From positions 372,001-436,000 of the forward strand of contig NZ_JAQNCY010000001.1 in the NCBI RefSeq assembly GCF_028368855.1: a DNA stretch of 64,000 nucleotides. Direction: 5' to 3'. The notes beneath the pieces are model-generated. The model made no database searches, had not been told where the DNA came from, and was given only the letters and a program-made list of their open reading frames with translations. This document shows positions 1-11,505 of the stretch, piece by piece. Made by a program: the position numbers and the translations under genes. The stretch's first letter is position 1; the number at the start of each line of letters is the position of its first letter. The stretch comes from Leisingera sp. SS27. Lineage in GTDB: Bacteria > Pseudomonadota > Alphaproteobacteria > Rhodobacterales > Rhodobacteraceae.

Positions 1-2676
<2,676 letters not shown>

Positions 2677-2708
2677 GCCCCTTACGCCCCATCCCATTGG
2701 AAACATTA

Positions 2709-2743
2709 AACGCCGTCCCGTTGCCGGGGCGGCGTTCGCTTTG
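2709..2743 (+). terminator. Rho-independent-like terminator of gyrA
   Basis: Twelve-pair stem with one G-U pair (2709-2720 with 2725-2736, loop TTGC), followed by a short T-containing tail. It lies 33 bases after the gyrA stop. Confidence 0.7.
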
Positions 2744-2813
2744 TTAACGGCCCCCTAACAGATCTTGGATATTGTTGCGGCAAGTTCTGATTTCTCATGA
2801 AGGGATTGCCCCA

Positions 2814-3164
2814 ATGAACTTGTACCACTGCTCCATCGACCTGCAGCATGAGGCTAAGGCGCTGAGTTTTGCCAGTGCGGTCGATCAATGGATGGGATAC
2901 TTGCAGGAACGCGGCGTGGTCCAAAGCTGGCGCCTGCTGCGGCGCAAACTGGACATGGCCAGCGACAATTGCCGCGACTTCCTCCTGGAGATCGAATTCC
3001 GGGACATGACCCAGTTGGATCAGGCCTTCCGGGTGCTGGGTGAGCATGACGAGGAGGTTGAGAAGCTCTATTCCCACGTCAGGGCTTTGATCGCCACCGC
3101 CGACATCGGTCTCTACCGGCCCTTCCCGGATCCGGAACGGGCGGAGCGGATGGCGCTGATCTGA
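2814..3164 (+). CDS. conserved small cytoplasmic protein (possibly DUF6614)
   Basis: Protein of 116 residues without signal peptide or membrane segment. I chose ATG 2814 because AAGGGA lies about 9 bases upstream; an in-frame ATG-less extension back to 2772 has no such site. The sequence is rich in charged residues and looks like a compact alpha/beta fold: MNLYHCSIDL at the start, a WRLLRRKL segment near residue 45, and DIGLYRPFPDPERAER at the end. It resembles a small family common in Roseobacter genomes that I remember as DUF6614; that name is from memory. Function is unknown. It stands alone between gyrA and the oppositely oriented carboxypeptidase. Confidence 0.75.
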   Translation: MNLYHCSIDLQHEAKALSFASAVDQWMGYLQERGVVQSWRLLRRKLDMASDNCRDFLLEIEFRDMTQLDQAFRVLGEHDEEVEKLYSHVRALIATADIGLYRPFPDPERAERMALI

Positions 3165-3176
3165 CGGGCAGATGCC

Positions 3177-3239
3177 TCAGACCAGGGTGGCTCCCAGCAC
3201 ATAACTGGCAAAGATCAGGTAGGCGACGGCTGTATGCAT
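3177..3239 (-). CDS. possible 20-residue membrane peptide
   Basis: Tiny open frame (MHTAVAYLIFASYVLGATLV) with an ATG at 3239 and a TGA stop at 3177. It is almost wholly hydrophobic, enough for one membrane span. AAGAGAG lies 7-9 bases upstream of the ATG as a weak ribosome site. It sits alone in the gap between two larger genes. Chance cannot be excluded for so short a frame; the support is composition plus ribosome site only. Confidence 0.3.
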   Translation of the reverse strand: MHTAVAYLIFASYVLGATLV

Positions 3240-3358
3240 CAGATTACTCTCTTACTCACACCCCCAAGGATTAAGAGAATACTGTTAAAATGCGGCATTT
3301 TCGGGGCAGCGGGATTTCCGCTGCCGCCAGAGGGCCTTAGCGGTAGTTCAAACCCGAT

Positions 3359-4828
3359 TCAGAGATCGTAGAGCAGGCTGAACTTCTCTTCGAGGTAGGC
3401 CAGCAGCGGCGCGTGGCCGGGCTCCATGCCGGAGGCGTGCCTGATGGTTTCGCGCGGGCTGCGCAGGCCGCCGTGCTGCTGCAGGTTTTCCTTCAGCCAA
3501 TTGGTTGCGCCTTCGGTGTTGCCTTCCGCCAGCTCTGCATCCAGCCCCGGCACATCCCGCCGCAGCGCCTGATACAGGCAGCCGGCATAGACATTGCCCA
3601 GCGTGTAGGTCGGGAAATACCCGAACAGGCCCACCGACCAGTGCACATCCTGCAAACAGCCGTTGGACGGTTTGTCCACGGCATAACCGAAGTCCGCCTC
3701 GAACCGGTCGTTCCAGGCCGTTTCCAGATCCTTCACCGCCAGATCGCCGCTCATCAGCGCGCGCTCCAGGCCGAACCGCATCATGATATGGAGGTTGTAT
3801 TGCAGTTCATCCGCTTCTGTCCGGATATAGCCCTTGTGCACCGTGTTCACGGCGGCATAGAAAGCATCCGCATCGGCAACACCAAAGTCGCCAAAGGCGT
3901 CCTTCATCTCACCGAACAGCCAGCCGGTAAAGGCGCGGCTGCGGCCGATCTGGTTCTCATAGATCCGGCTCTGGCTTTCATGCACCCCCATGGACACGCC
4001 GCTGCCCAGCGGGGTCAGCAGGTAATCGCGGCTGATGTTCTGCTCATAGGCGGCATGGCCGACCTCATGAATGGTGGAATAAAAGCAGTTGAACGGATCG
4101 CTTTCGCTGGTCCGCGTGGTGATCCGCACGTCCAGCCCCGCGCCGGAGCAGAACGGATGCACTGCCTTGTCGACCCGGCCGTGGGACATGTCATAGCCGA
4201 ACTGCCTGGCGAGCTTTCGGGTCAGCTTCATCTGCACGGCTTCGTCAAATGTGCCGGTCAGCCCCTTTGGCGCGGGTTTTTCCAGCACCTTGGCACGCAA
4301 TTCCACCAGTCCGGGGCGCATGGCATCAAAGATCTCCGCGATCGCAGCCCCTGTCATGCCATGCTCATAGTCCTCGACCATGGCGTCATAGACATCACCG
4401 CCCGCCGCCAGCGCCAGTCCCTCCTCGCGCTTCAGCGCAACGACTTCCTCCAGCACCGGGACAAAACCCGCCACGTCCTCATCCGCCCGCGCCGCGGCCC
4501 ATTGGCCCTGCGCGACAGAAGTAACCTGAGCGATCTTCTTGGCCAGATCGGCGGGCACCTTGACGGTGCGCTCATAGCTGCGGCGGATTTCGCGCAGCTG
4601 CGCCTCACCTGCCTCATTGGGGGCAACCGCTTGCTCCAGCCACTCCGCCACCCGCGGGTCGCTGCGGCGGGCGTGCAGCACCGCCTCCATCGCGGCCATC
4701 TCCTCACCCCGCTGCGGCGCCGCCCCGCGCGGCATCATGGTTTCCTGATCCCAGCCCAGACGGCCCGCAATCTGCCCCAGCGCCTGGGTTTCGCGCTGGA
4801 AGGCCATCAATTCGACAAATGCGCTCAT
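3359..4828 (-). CDS. M32 family metallocarboxypeptidase (Taq type)
   Basis: Zinc carboxypeptidase that removes C-terminal residues from peptides in the cytoplasm. Length is 489 residues, normal for M32. The zinc motif HEVGH is at residues 254-258 (STIHEVGHAAYEQN), with the family's downstream H-E-SQSR segment (GVHESQSRIYEN) near 285. No signal peptide. It starts 3 bases after the stop of ctaA, so the two are probably cotranscribed, although the functions are unrelated. Family assignment is secure; the physiological substrate is not known. Confidence 0.95.
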   Translation of the reverse strand: MSAFVELMAFQRETQALGQIAGRLGWDQETMMPRGAAPQRGEEMAAMEAVLHARRSDPRVAEWLEQAVAPNEAGEAQLREIRRSYERTVKVPADLAKKIAQVTSVAQGQWAAARADEDVAGFVPVLEEVVALKREEGLALAAGGDVYDAMVEDYEHGMTGAAIAEIFDAMRPGLVELRAKVLEKPAPKGLTGTFDEAVQMKLTRKLARQFGYDMSHGRVDKAVHPFCSGAGLDVRITTRTSESDPFNCFYSTIHEVGHAAYEQNISRDYLLTPLGSGVSMGVHESQSRIYENQIGRSRAFTGWLFGEMKDAFGDFGVADADAFYAAVNTVHKGYIRTEADELQYNLHIMMRFGLERALMSGDLAVKDLETAWNDRFEADFGYAVDKPSNGCLQDVHWSVGLFGYFPTYTLGNVYAGCLYQALRRDVPGLDAELAEGNTEGATNWLKENLQQHGGLRSPRETIRHASGMEPGHAPLLAYLEEKFSLLYDL

Positions 4829-4831
4829 AAT

Positions 4832-5977
4832 TCATTGATCCTTGATCGAGGTTGCAATGGGATAGGCAGACAGGAAGCGGGCGCGCAGGATCAGTACCCA
4901 TACGCCCACAGCCACCAGCTGGTGGGTAATCGCGGCGTGCAGCGGCGCAGCATAAACCACGGTGATGATCCCCAGCAAAACTTGCACGGAGAGCGCCGCA
5001 AAAACGGCATTGAACGCGAAACGGGTGCGCGCGTGGGCCGAGTTGCGTCCCCGCAGCCAGGCGACCACAGCAAAGGCAAACAGCAGATAGCCTGCCACCC
5101 GGTGAATGAACTGCACCAGACCGGGGTTTTCGAAGAAGTTCTTCCACACCGGGTCGATCATGAAGGGGTTCGGAGGGATCACCTGCCCGCCCATCAGCGG
5201 CCAGTCGGTATAGGAGCGGCCCGCGTCAATCCCTGCGACCAGCGCGCCCAGCAAAATCTGCAGGAAGGCAAAATGCATCAGGCCCGTAGACAGGCTGAAC
5301 AGCTTGGCTTCCTTGGCGCGGCGCGCCTGCATCAGCTCGCGCTCTTCGCGGCCCAGCATCAGCACATACCAGGCAATGAAGCCAAGGATCACGAACGCCA
5401 GCCCCAGATGCACCGCCAGCCGGTAGGAGGCCACCGCAGTCATCCCCTCGCCCTGGGTGACGCCAGAGGCCACCATCCACCAGCCGATGGCGCCCTGCAC
5501 GCCGCCCAGAAGGCCAGGCAGCAGCAGTCGGCCGGTCCAGCCCGCCGGGATCTTGCGGGCCGCAAAGAAGCCAAGGAAGCCGAGCGCCCAGACTACGCCA
5601 ATGAAACGTCCCAGCTGGCGGTGGCCCCATTCCCACCAGTAGATCTCTTTGAAATCAGACAGTTCCATCCACTGGTTCTGGATGCGCCACTGGTCGATTT
5701 CCTTGTACTTGTCGAATTCAGCCTGCCATTCCGTTTCGGACATCGGCGGGATGGCTCCGGTCACGGGGCGCCATTCTGTGATCGACAGGCCAGAGTCTGT
5801 GAGCCGCGTCAGACCGCCCACCACGATCATTGCAATCACAAGCGCAAACAGCACCATCAGCCAGGCGCGGATCGCCTTGCGGGCGCCGCCGCGGCCGCGG
5901 TCGATCAGCCCCGGCTGGCCTGCGGGCGCGTCCTTTTTCTCGCCCTCAACCTCTTCGAAAATGCTGCGCTTGCTCAT
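4832..5977 (-). CDS. ctaA: heme A synthase (COX15/CtaA)
   Basis: Integral membrane enzyme that oxidises the C8 methyl of heme O to a formyl group to make heme A for aa3-type cytochrome oxidase. The 381 residues have a hydrophilic N-terminal tail, then about eight membrane segments. Heme-ligand histidines are visible in EWGHRQLGR (near residue 118) and FIHRVAGYLL (near 290), with AAITHQLVAVG near the end. The long first loop containing ITEWRPVTGAIPP is typical of the alphaproteobacterial/mitochondrial COX15 type rather than the Bacillus type. No other oxidase assembly gene is adjacent. Confidence 0.96.
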   Translation of the reverse strand: MSKRSIFEEVEGEKKDAPAGQPGLIDRGRGGARKAIRAWLMVLFALVIAMIVVGGLTRLTDSGLSITEWRPVTGAIPPMSETEWQAEFDKYKEIDQWRIQNQWMELSDFKEIYWWEWGHRQLGRFIGVVWALGFLGFFAARKIPAGWTGRLLLPGLLGGVQGAIGWWMVASGVTQGEGMTAVASYRLAVHLGLAFVILGFIAWYVLMLGREERELMQARRAKEAKLFSLSTGLMHFAFLQILLGALVAGIDAGRSYTDWPLMGGQVIPPNPFMIDPVWKNFFENPGLVQFIHRVAGYLLFAFAVVAWLRGRNSAHARTRFAFNAVFAALSVQVLLGIITVVYAAPLHAAITHQLVAVGVWVLILRARFLSAYPIATSIKDQ

Positions 5978-6037
5978 GCTTGCCTCTTTGTCTGTGGTGC
6001 CAAGCTAGGGGCGGGTTATTCAAAGGTCCAGAGCGGC

Positions 6038-6790
6038 TTACTCGCCGCCACGCTCTTTCCAGCGGACCATCTGCCGCATGATCCCGTGCAGCATCTGCAC
6101 ATCCGAGCGGGTCATCCGCATCCGGGACCACAGGTTGCGCAGGTTGGTCTTCATGCCTTCGGCCTTTTCCGGCGGGAAGAAGAAGCCCGCCTCGTCCAGC
6201 CGGTCCTCGTAATGCTCCACCAGTTTTTCAACCTCAACACCGGTGGCCCACTCGCCCTTGCGGCCAAGGTCGGTGGTTTCTTGCAGCACTTCGCCGGATT
6301 GGCGCATCCATTCATAGCCCGTGAGCAGCACGCACTGGCCCAGGTTCAGCGAGGCATAGAGCGGGTTCACCGGCACCGAGATGATGGCGTTCGCCTTGGC
6401 GATATCCTCGTTTTCCAGCCCGGCACGTTCCGGGCCGAACATCACCGCGACCTTTTCGCCCGCTGCGATCTTCTCAGCCGCGATCTGCATGGCGCGTTCA
6501 GGGCTGTAGACAGGTTTGGTCAGGCCGCGCTGGCGGGCGGTGGTGGCGAACACATAAGTACAGTCGCCCAGCGCCTCCGGCACATCCGCACAAAGCTGCG
6601 CCTCGTCCAGCAGCCGTCCCGCACCCGAAGACATCGCCACCGCCTTGGGGTTCGGCCAGCCGTCGCGCGGCGCCACGATGCGCATCCGGTCGAGGCCGAA
6701 GTTCCACATCGCCCGCGCCGCGGCACCGATATTCTCGCCCATCTGCGGGCGGACAAGGACAAAGGCGGGCTGGGGCGTATCGGTGGGCAT
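6038..6790 (-). CDS. trmJ: tRNA (cytidine/uridine-32-2'-O)-methyltransferase TrmJ
   Basis: SpoU-class SAM-dependent RNA methyltransferase with a trefoil knot, predicted to 2'-O-methylate position 32 of the tRNA anticodon loop. The three SPOUT motifs are visible: NIGAAARAMWNFG near residue 20, VMFGPERAGLENEDI near 117, and ASLNLGQCVLLTGYE near 147. I placed the start at ATG 6790 (MPTDTPQPAFVLV); an upstream in-frame Met at 6844 would add 18 unlikely residues. Length is 250 residues. It lies upstream of ctaA on the same strand, with a 60-base gap. Confidence 0.93.
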   Translation of the reverse strand: MPTDTPQPAFVLVRPQMGENIGAAARAMWNFGLDRMRIVAPRDGWPNPKAVAMSSGAGRLLDEAQLCADVPEALGDCTYVFATTARQRGLTKPVYSPERAMQIAAEKIAAGEKVAVMFGPERAGLENEDIAKANAIISVPVNPLYASLNLGQCVLLTGYEWMRQSGEVLQETTDLGRKGEWATGVEVEKLVEHYEDRLDEAGFFFPPEKAEGMKTNLRNLWSRMRMTRSDVQMLHGIMRQMVRWKERGGE

Positions 6791-6956
6791 CGTATTCTCC
6801 GGCAAAATCGGCACTGCTGTACTGCCCGCGCGGCTGCGGGGCAAGGTCCAGCGCGGGTTTGGGCTTAATTTACCGGGGCTTCACCACCGCAAATCCTTGC
6901 GTCCTGCAAGAAATCGGCTAAACACCGTCAAACCGCCTGAACAATGGAGCACCGCC

Positions 6957-7589
6957 ATGGGAAGCCCTGCTGACGCACCGGAGCAGCCGCAGATCTATCT
7001 GATTTCCCCGCCGAGTTTCGAGCTGGGCAAATTCCCCGGCCAGCTGGCGCGGGTGCTGGATGAGGTCGACGTGGCCTGTGTGCGCCTGGACATGGCGAGC
7101 CGCGATCAGGACACCCTCAGCCGCGCTGGCGATGCGCTGCGCGAAGTGACCATGGCGCGCGATGTGGCGCTGGTGATCTCCGACCATCAGATCCTGGCGG
7201 AACGGCTGGGCCTGGACGGCGTGCATCTGACCGATGCGTCCAAATCCATCCGCACCGCGCGCAAGGCGCTGGGGCCGGATGCGATTGTCGGCTGTTTCTG
7301 CGGCGCCTCGCAGCATGACGGCATGGTGGCCGGTGAGGCAGGCGCGGATTACGTGAGCTTTGGCCCGGTGGGCACCTCCGGCCTGGGCGATGGCGCGCAG
7401 GCAGAAGCAGACCTGTTTGAATGGTGGTCCAAGATGATCGAGGTGCCGGTTGTGGCCGAGGGCGGCCTGACTGAGGATCTGGTGCGCGGCATCGCGCCCT
7501 ATACAGACTTCTTTGGCATTGGTGATGAGATCTGGCACACGGAAGACCCGTTGGCTGCGCTCAAGGTGCTGCTGCGGGCGATGGGCTGA
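6957..7589 (+). CDS. degenerate thiamine-phosphate synthase-like (ThiE/TenI fold) protein
   Basis: A 210-residue TIM-barrel protein of the ThiE/TenI superfamily. ATG 6957 follows GGAG by about 8 bases. Family landmarks survive: LGLDGVHLTDAS near residue 84, AGADYVSFGPVGTSG near 128 and VVAEGGLTEDLV near 165. In true ThiE the first is usually DGVHLGQ and the second GPVFPTxTK, which bind the pyrophosphate substrate. Here the Gln and the TxTK run are absent, so thiamine phosphate synthesis is doubtful. No other thiamine gene and no THI-box leader are nearby. It is divergent from trmJ. Confidence 0.75.
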   Translation: MGSPADAPEQPQIYLISPPSFELGKFPGQLARVLDEVDVACVRLDMASRDQDTLSRAGDALREVTMARDVALVISDHQILAERLGLDGVHLTDASKSIRTARKALGPDAIVGCFCGASQHDGMVAGEAGADYVSFGPVGTSGLGDGAQAEADLFEWWSKMIEVPVVAEGGLTEDLVRGIAPYTDFFGIGDEIWHTEDPLAALKVLLRAMG

Positions 7590-7604
7590 CGTTCTGCAGG
7601 GTGT

Positions 7605-8756
7605 TTACAGGAACACCCGCTCCACAAACCAGTAACCGCCGATCATCGCGATGGTGACAGAGGCCGGGATCGCCACCCGGCCGCGGTACTTCGGATGCCG
7701 CCCGAACCACAGACGCACCCCGAGGTAAGCGACGGCAATCACCGCCAGCTGGCCGAATTCCACCCCCACGTTGAATCCAATGAGCGCGGGCAGGAACTGA
7801 TTTTCAGGCAAACCGAACTCCCCCAGCACAGAGGCAAAGCCGAGCCCGTGCAACAGCCCGAATCCAAAGATCACGAAACTGCGCCATGTGTGCAGCTTGC
7901 GGGCGAAGATGTTCTCGACCGCAACAAACACGATCGACAAGGCAATCAGCGGTTCGACAATGGCGGGGTTCACATTGACTATGCCCAGCGCGCCCAGCGC
8001 CAGCGTGATGGTATGCGCCACCGTAAACAGGCTCACCTGCAACAGCAGCGGCTTCACCCGCGGGCTAAGGAAGAACAGCCCAAGCACAAACAGGATATGA
8101 TCCAGCCCCTTGGGCAGGATGTGGGTAAAGCCGACAGGAATGTACTCCATGAAGGCCTCAACCGGCGTCTTGGCCGCGCCGCCTCCCAATGGGATCGGCG
8201 GTGAGGTCTCTCCGCCTTGCAGGTATCCCGTATACGGCTCATCCACCCCGTTCTGCCGCAGAACCACCCCGCCAGACCCCTTGGGCCAAGTGATACGCAG
8301 GCTGCCTGTGCCCGGAGGAATGCCCCCGGCCAGTTCCAGGAAGGACGCCCGCGGCAGGCTGGCGTCGCCGACCTCCGGTATGGTGATCCGTGTGACATCC
8401 AGATCAACAGGCTCCGCTGCACGAATGGAGACCGTCTCCAGCCATTCCTCCGCAAAGAGCTTGACCATTGGGGTCAGCTCTTCCGGCGTCAGCGCCCGCA
8501 GTTCATCGTAGTCAGCGGCCTGTGCGGTCTGGTTGGTATCTGAGAGCCCATCGAGGTTTATGCCCGCAACAAAGGCCTCCACGTTCAGACGCAGTTCCAG
8601 CGTGATCTGCCCGTCCTTCACCGTAAAATCTGCAATCGCGGGCGTGACCTCATGCGCGCGGGCTGGGGACGCAGCTATTGCAACCACACAGAACAGCAGC
8701 GCAAATAGGCTCTGCAGCCAAATGATGCCGCGTCTGACAGCCAAGGACATTTCCAT
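7605..8756 (-). CDS. HupE/UreJ family membrane protein
   Basis: Membrane protein of 383 residues. A signal peptide ends near residue 34 (SPARAHEV), then about 150 residues of periplasmic domain, then a C-terminal domain with about six membrane segments. The metal-transporter motif of HupE/UreJ proteins appears as FTHILPKGLDHILF near residue 205 (H-x6-D-H). Some family members import nickel or cobalt; the metal here is not known. The start at 8756 has AGGCGG 6 bases upstream; an alternative ATG lies at 8750. Its start codon shares CATG 8754-8757 with the divergent DUF4198 gene. Confidence 0.85.
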   Translation of the reverse strand: MEMSLAVRRGIIWLQSLFALLFCVVAIAASPARAHEVTPAIADFTVKDGQITLELRLNVEAFVAGINLDGLSDTNQTAQAADYDELRALTPEELTPMVKLFAEEWLETVSIRAAEPVDLDVTRITIPEVGDASLPRASFLELAGGIPPGTGSLRITWPKGSGGVVLRQNGVDEPYTGYLQGGETSPPIPLGGGAAKTPVEAFMEYIPVGFTHILPKGLDHILFVLGLFFLSPRVKPLLLQVSLFTVAHTITLALGALGIVNVNPAIVEPLIALSIVFVAVENIFARKLHTWRSFVIFGFGLLHGLGFASVLGEFGLPENQFLPALIGFNVGVEFGQLAVIAVAYLGVRLWFGRHPKYRGRVAIPASVTIAMIGGYWFVERVFL

Positions 8757-9564
8757 GCAATACCGCCTGTTCTGCTCAATTCTTTGTGCCGGGCTGACCC
8801 TTGGGGCCTCGCCAGTGTTATCCCACGAGTTTTGGATTGAGCCGCAGAAATATCAAGTGAATTCCGGGGAGCCGGTGGTGGCTAAACTGCGCAACGGACA
8901 GGAGTTCAACGGGGCGGAGCAGCCCTATTTGGATCACCGCATCGCCCGGTTCGAGGTTTTTCAGGGCGGAACCGCCGTGCCCTACCTTGGCCGCATGGGG
9001 GATATGCCCGCCTTTGCCGCCAGCACCTTGCAGGACGGGCTAGCCGTGATGATCCACCAGACCCGGCCGCAGACCATTACCTATGACAGCTGGAAAGAGT
9101 TCCAAGCGTTCATTGATCACAAGGCTTTTGGCGATATCCGCACACAGCACCAGGCGCGCGGTCTGCCGGACGCGGGATTCGTTGAGCAGTACACCCGCTA
9201 TGCCAAGGCGCTGGTTGCCATTGGCGATGGCAAAGGAGCGGACAAAGCCACCGGGCTGGAGACCGAGATCGTGGCCCTGGCCAATCCCTATACGGACAAC
9301 CTGGCAGACGGGCTTCGGGTCCGGGTACTGTATCAGGGTGCTCCGAGGGCAGACGCGCAGGTTGAGGTGTTTGCCCAGGCCCCGGATGGCACAGTCTCCA
9401 TCACGACCCAGCCAACGGACGTGAGGGGGGAGACCATCGTCCAGGTTGCTCCCGGACACAGCTATCTGCTGGACGCCGTGGTTCTGCGCCCTGCCCCCGA
9501 TGGCAAGGATTACGTTTGGGAAAGCCTTTGGGCGGCCCTGACATTCGCGGTGCCCGCCCGGTGA
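8755..9564 (+). CDS. DUF4198 periplasmic protein, metal-uptake associated
   Basis: Exported protein of 269 residues with a clear signal peptide (cleavage near residue 23, VLS|HEFWIEP). The mature start HEFWIEPxxY is the hallmark of DUF4198, a beta-rich periplasmic family often found beside nickel/cobalt uptake genes. ATG 8755 has AAGGA about 8 bases upstream. The divergent neighbour is a HupE/UreJ protein, which supports a shared role in metal acquisition. That role is inferred from context; no metal-binding site is evident beyond the N-terminal His-Glu. Confidence 0.85.
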   Translation: MQYRLFCSILCAGLTLGASPVLSHEFWIEPQKYQVNSGEPVVAKLRNGQEFNGAEQPYLDHRIARFEVFQGGTAVPYLGRMGDMPAFAASTLQDGLAVMIHQTRPQTITYDSWKEFQAFIDHKAFGDIRTQHQARGLPDAGFVEQYTRYAKALVAIGDGKGADKATGLETEIVALANPYTDNLADGLRVRVLYQGAPRADAQVEVFAQAPDGTVSITTQPTDVRGETIVQVAPGHSYLLDAVVLRPAPDGKDYVWESLWAALTFAVPAR

Positions 9565-9605
9565 AGCGGCTTGCAGAGGCCTGCCAAAGGCGGCAATAGG
9601 TCAAT

Positions 9606-10514
9606 ATGACACAAGCCCCAAACTCTCAGACACCCGCCATCCTGTGCATCGGGTCGGTCCTGTGGGACATCATCGGCCGCTGCACCAGTGAAATGCAGCG
9701 CGGATCGGACATGCCCGGGCGCATCACCCGGCTGCCCGGCGGCGTTGCCATGAACATCGCCATGACCCTGTCGCGCTTTGGTGTGAAGCCTGCATTGCTG
9801 ACCGCCGTGGGCCGCGACCCCGAAGGTGACGAGCTGATCCATGCCTGCGGCCACTTCGGCCTGATCACCGATCACATCTACCGCTCCGAGGACCTGCCCA
9901 CCGACCGCTACATGGCTGTCGAGGGCGCCAACGGGCTGATTGCCGCCATTGCCGACGCGCATTCGCTGGAGGCTGCAGGCGACAAGATCCTGCGGCCGCT
10001 GTCCGATGGCTCGCTGGGCACAGAGGCCGCACCCTATGAGGGCCAGGTGGCGCTGGATGGCAACCTGACCCTGTCGCTCTTGGATGACATCGTCGCCAGC
10101 CCGGCCTTTGCCAAGGCCGACCTGCGCGTGGCGCCTGCTTCGCCGGGCAAGGCGGAACGGCTGCGCCCCTTCCTGACCCGCACCCGCGGCACGCTCTATG
10201 TGAACCTGGAAGAGGCCGGCATCCTGTGCCAGGCGGAGTTCACCGACAGCGAAACTGCCGCCACAGCGATGCTGGACCGTGGTGCCGCGCGGGTGCTGGT
10301 CACCGATGGCGGCGCCTCTGCCACCGTGGCCGATACCGAGGGCACCATCACCCTGCACCCGCCCCGCGTCACCGTTGCCCGCGTGACCGGCGCAGGCGAT
10401 ACCTTCATGGCCGCCCATATCGTTGCCGAGGCACGGGGCGAAGACCGCAAGACCGCTTTGGCCTCAGCCCTCAAGGCTGCGGCGACCTACGTTTCAGGAG
10501 AACCCCCGCTTTGA
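9606..10514 (+). CDS. psuK: pseudouridine kinase (PfkB family)
   Basis: Ribokinase-fold sugar kinase of 302 residues. It is predicted to phosphorylate pseudouridine to pseudouridine 5'-phosphate in nucleoside salvage. The N-terminal PfkB signature is RLPGGVAMNIAMTLSRFG (residues 42-59). The C-terminal one is RVTGAGDTFMAAHI near 258-271, with the catalytic Asp in GAGD. Assignment to pseudouridine rather than another nucleoside rests on the next gene, psuG, which overlaps it by 4 bases. The two form a complete pseudouridine degradation pathway to uracil and ribose 5-phosphate. Confidence 0.92.
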   Translation: MTQAPNSQTPAILCIGSVLWDIIGRCTSEMQRGSDMPGRITRLPGGVAMNIAMTLSRFGVKPALLTAVGRDPEGDELIHACGHFGLITDHIYRSEDLPTDRYMAVEGANGLIAAIADAHSLEAAGDKILRPLSDGSLGTEAAPYEGQVALDGNLTLSLLDDIVASPAFAKADLRVAPASPGKAERLRPFLTRTRGTLYVNLEEAGILCQAEFTDSETAATAMLDRGAARVLVTDGGASATVADTEGTITLHPPRVTVARVTGAGDTFMAAHIVAEARGEDRKTALASALKAAATYVSGEPPL

Positions 10515-11425
10515 TCGACATTCAGTATTCGTCAGAGGTTCAGGCCGCCAAGGCCGAGAACCGCGCTATTGTTGCGCTGGAAAGCACCATCATCACCCAC
10601 GGCATGCCGTACCCGCAGAATGTCGAGGTCGCAGCACAAGTGGAGCAGGACATCCGCGATGCCGGCGCCGTGCCGGCCACCATGGCAGTGATTGATGGCG
10701 TGCTGCATGTAGGTCTGGAACCCGATCAGCTGCAGGCGCTGGGTCAGGCCAAGGGCGTTGCCAAGATCTCCCGCGCGGACATGCCTGCCTGTATCGCCAC
10801 TGGCGGCACAGGCGCGACCACCGTGGCAGCAACCATGATTGCGGCACGGCTGGCCGGCATCTCCGTCTTTGCCACCGGCGGCATCGGCGGTGTCCACAAG
10901 GGGGCTGAAACCACATTCGACATCTCCGCCGACCTGCTGGAGCTGGCGCAGACCCCGGTGACGGTGGTAGCCGCAGGCGCCAAGGCAATCCTTGACCTGC
11001 CGAAAACGCTGGAAGTGCTGGAAACCCAGGGCGTGCCGGTGATTGCCTACGGGCAGGACAGCTTTCCCGCCTTCTGGTCCGCCCAGTCAGACCTGAATGC
11101 GCCGCTGCGCATGGACGCGCCCGCTGAAATCGCCCGCGCCCATGCCACCCGCCAGGCCATGGGCCTGCCCGGCGGCCAGCTGATTGCCAACCCGATCCCG
11201 GCAGACGCCCAGATCGCGGCAGAGGAACTGGCACCGGTGATTGCCCAGGCCCAGTCCGAAGCAGATGCCCAAGGCGTCGCAGGCAAAGATGTGACCCCCT
11301 TCCTGCTGTCCCGCATCTTCGAGCTGACCGAAGGCCGCTCGCTTACTGCGAACATCGCACTGGTGCGCAACAATGCGCGGCTGGCGGCAAAGATCGCACA
11401 GGAACTCAACAATCTCGCACAATGA
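10511..11425 (+). CDS. psuG: pseudouridine-5'-phosphate glycosidase
   Basis: Cleaves the C-C glycosidic bond of pseudouridine 5'-phosphate to uracil and ribose 5-phosphate, a Mn-dependent reaction. The 304-residue protein has the family blocks IVALESTIITHGMPYPQN near residue 18, TGGTGATTVAATM near 97, and FATGGIGGVHKGAETTFD near 118. I chose the TTG at 10511: AGGAG lies 10 bases upstream, and TTGA overlaps the psuK stop, which signals translational coupling. An ATG further upstream in the same frame would run deep through psuK and is not credible. A hairpin follows. Confidence 0.94.
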   Translation: MIDIQYSSEVQAAKAENRAIVALESTIITHGMPYPQNVEVAAQVEQDIRDAGAVPATMAVIDGVLHVGLEPDQLQALGQAKGVAKISRADMPACIATGGTGATTVAATMIAARLAGISVFATGGIGGVHKGAETTFDISADLLELAQTPVTVVAAGAKAILDLPKTLEVLETQGVPVIAYGQDSFPAFWSAQSDLNAPLRMDAPAEIARAHATRQAMGLPGGQLIANPIPADAQIAAEELAPVIAQAQSEADAQGVAGKDVTPFLLSRIFELTEGRSLTANIALVRNNARLAAKIAQELNNLAQ

Positions 11426-11431
11426 GTTGAT

Positions 11432-11464
11432 TTTTGGGGCGGAAACCATTGCTCCGCCCCAAAA
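11432..11464. other. perfect intergenic hairpin after psuG
   Basis: Twelve-base inverted repeat (11432-11443 with 11453-11464, loop AACCATTGC). The T-run precedes and the A-run follows the GC stem on the plus strand, so it is not a canonical U-tailed terminator in either direction. It may stabilise or partly terminate the psuKG message. Confidence 0.6.
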
Positions 11465-11505
11465 CAGTGCCTAGGTTCCACGCGGAATTCCTGGAAAACT
11501 GATCT

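Noticed and set aside
3413-6868. Plus-strand open frame of 1151 codons across the M32, ctaA and trmJ genes
   Set aside because: Antisense to three well-recognised genes; His/Gln/Arg-rich shadow composition and no ribosome site.
6791-6956. Thiamine (THI-box) riboswitch before the ThiE-like gene
   Set aside because: I looked for the CTGAGA core and paired elements and found none.
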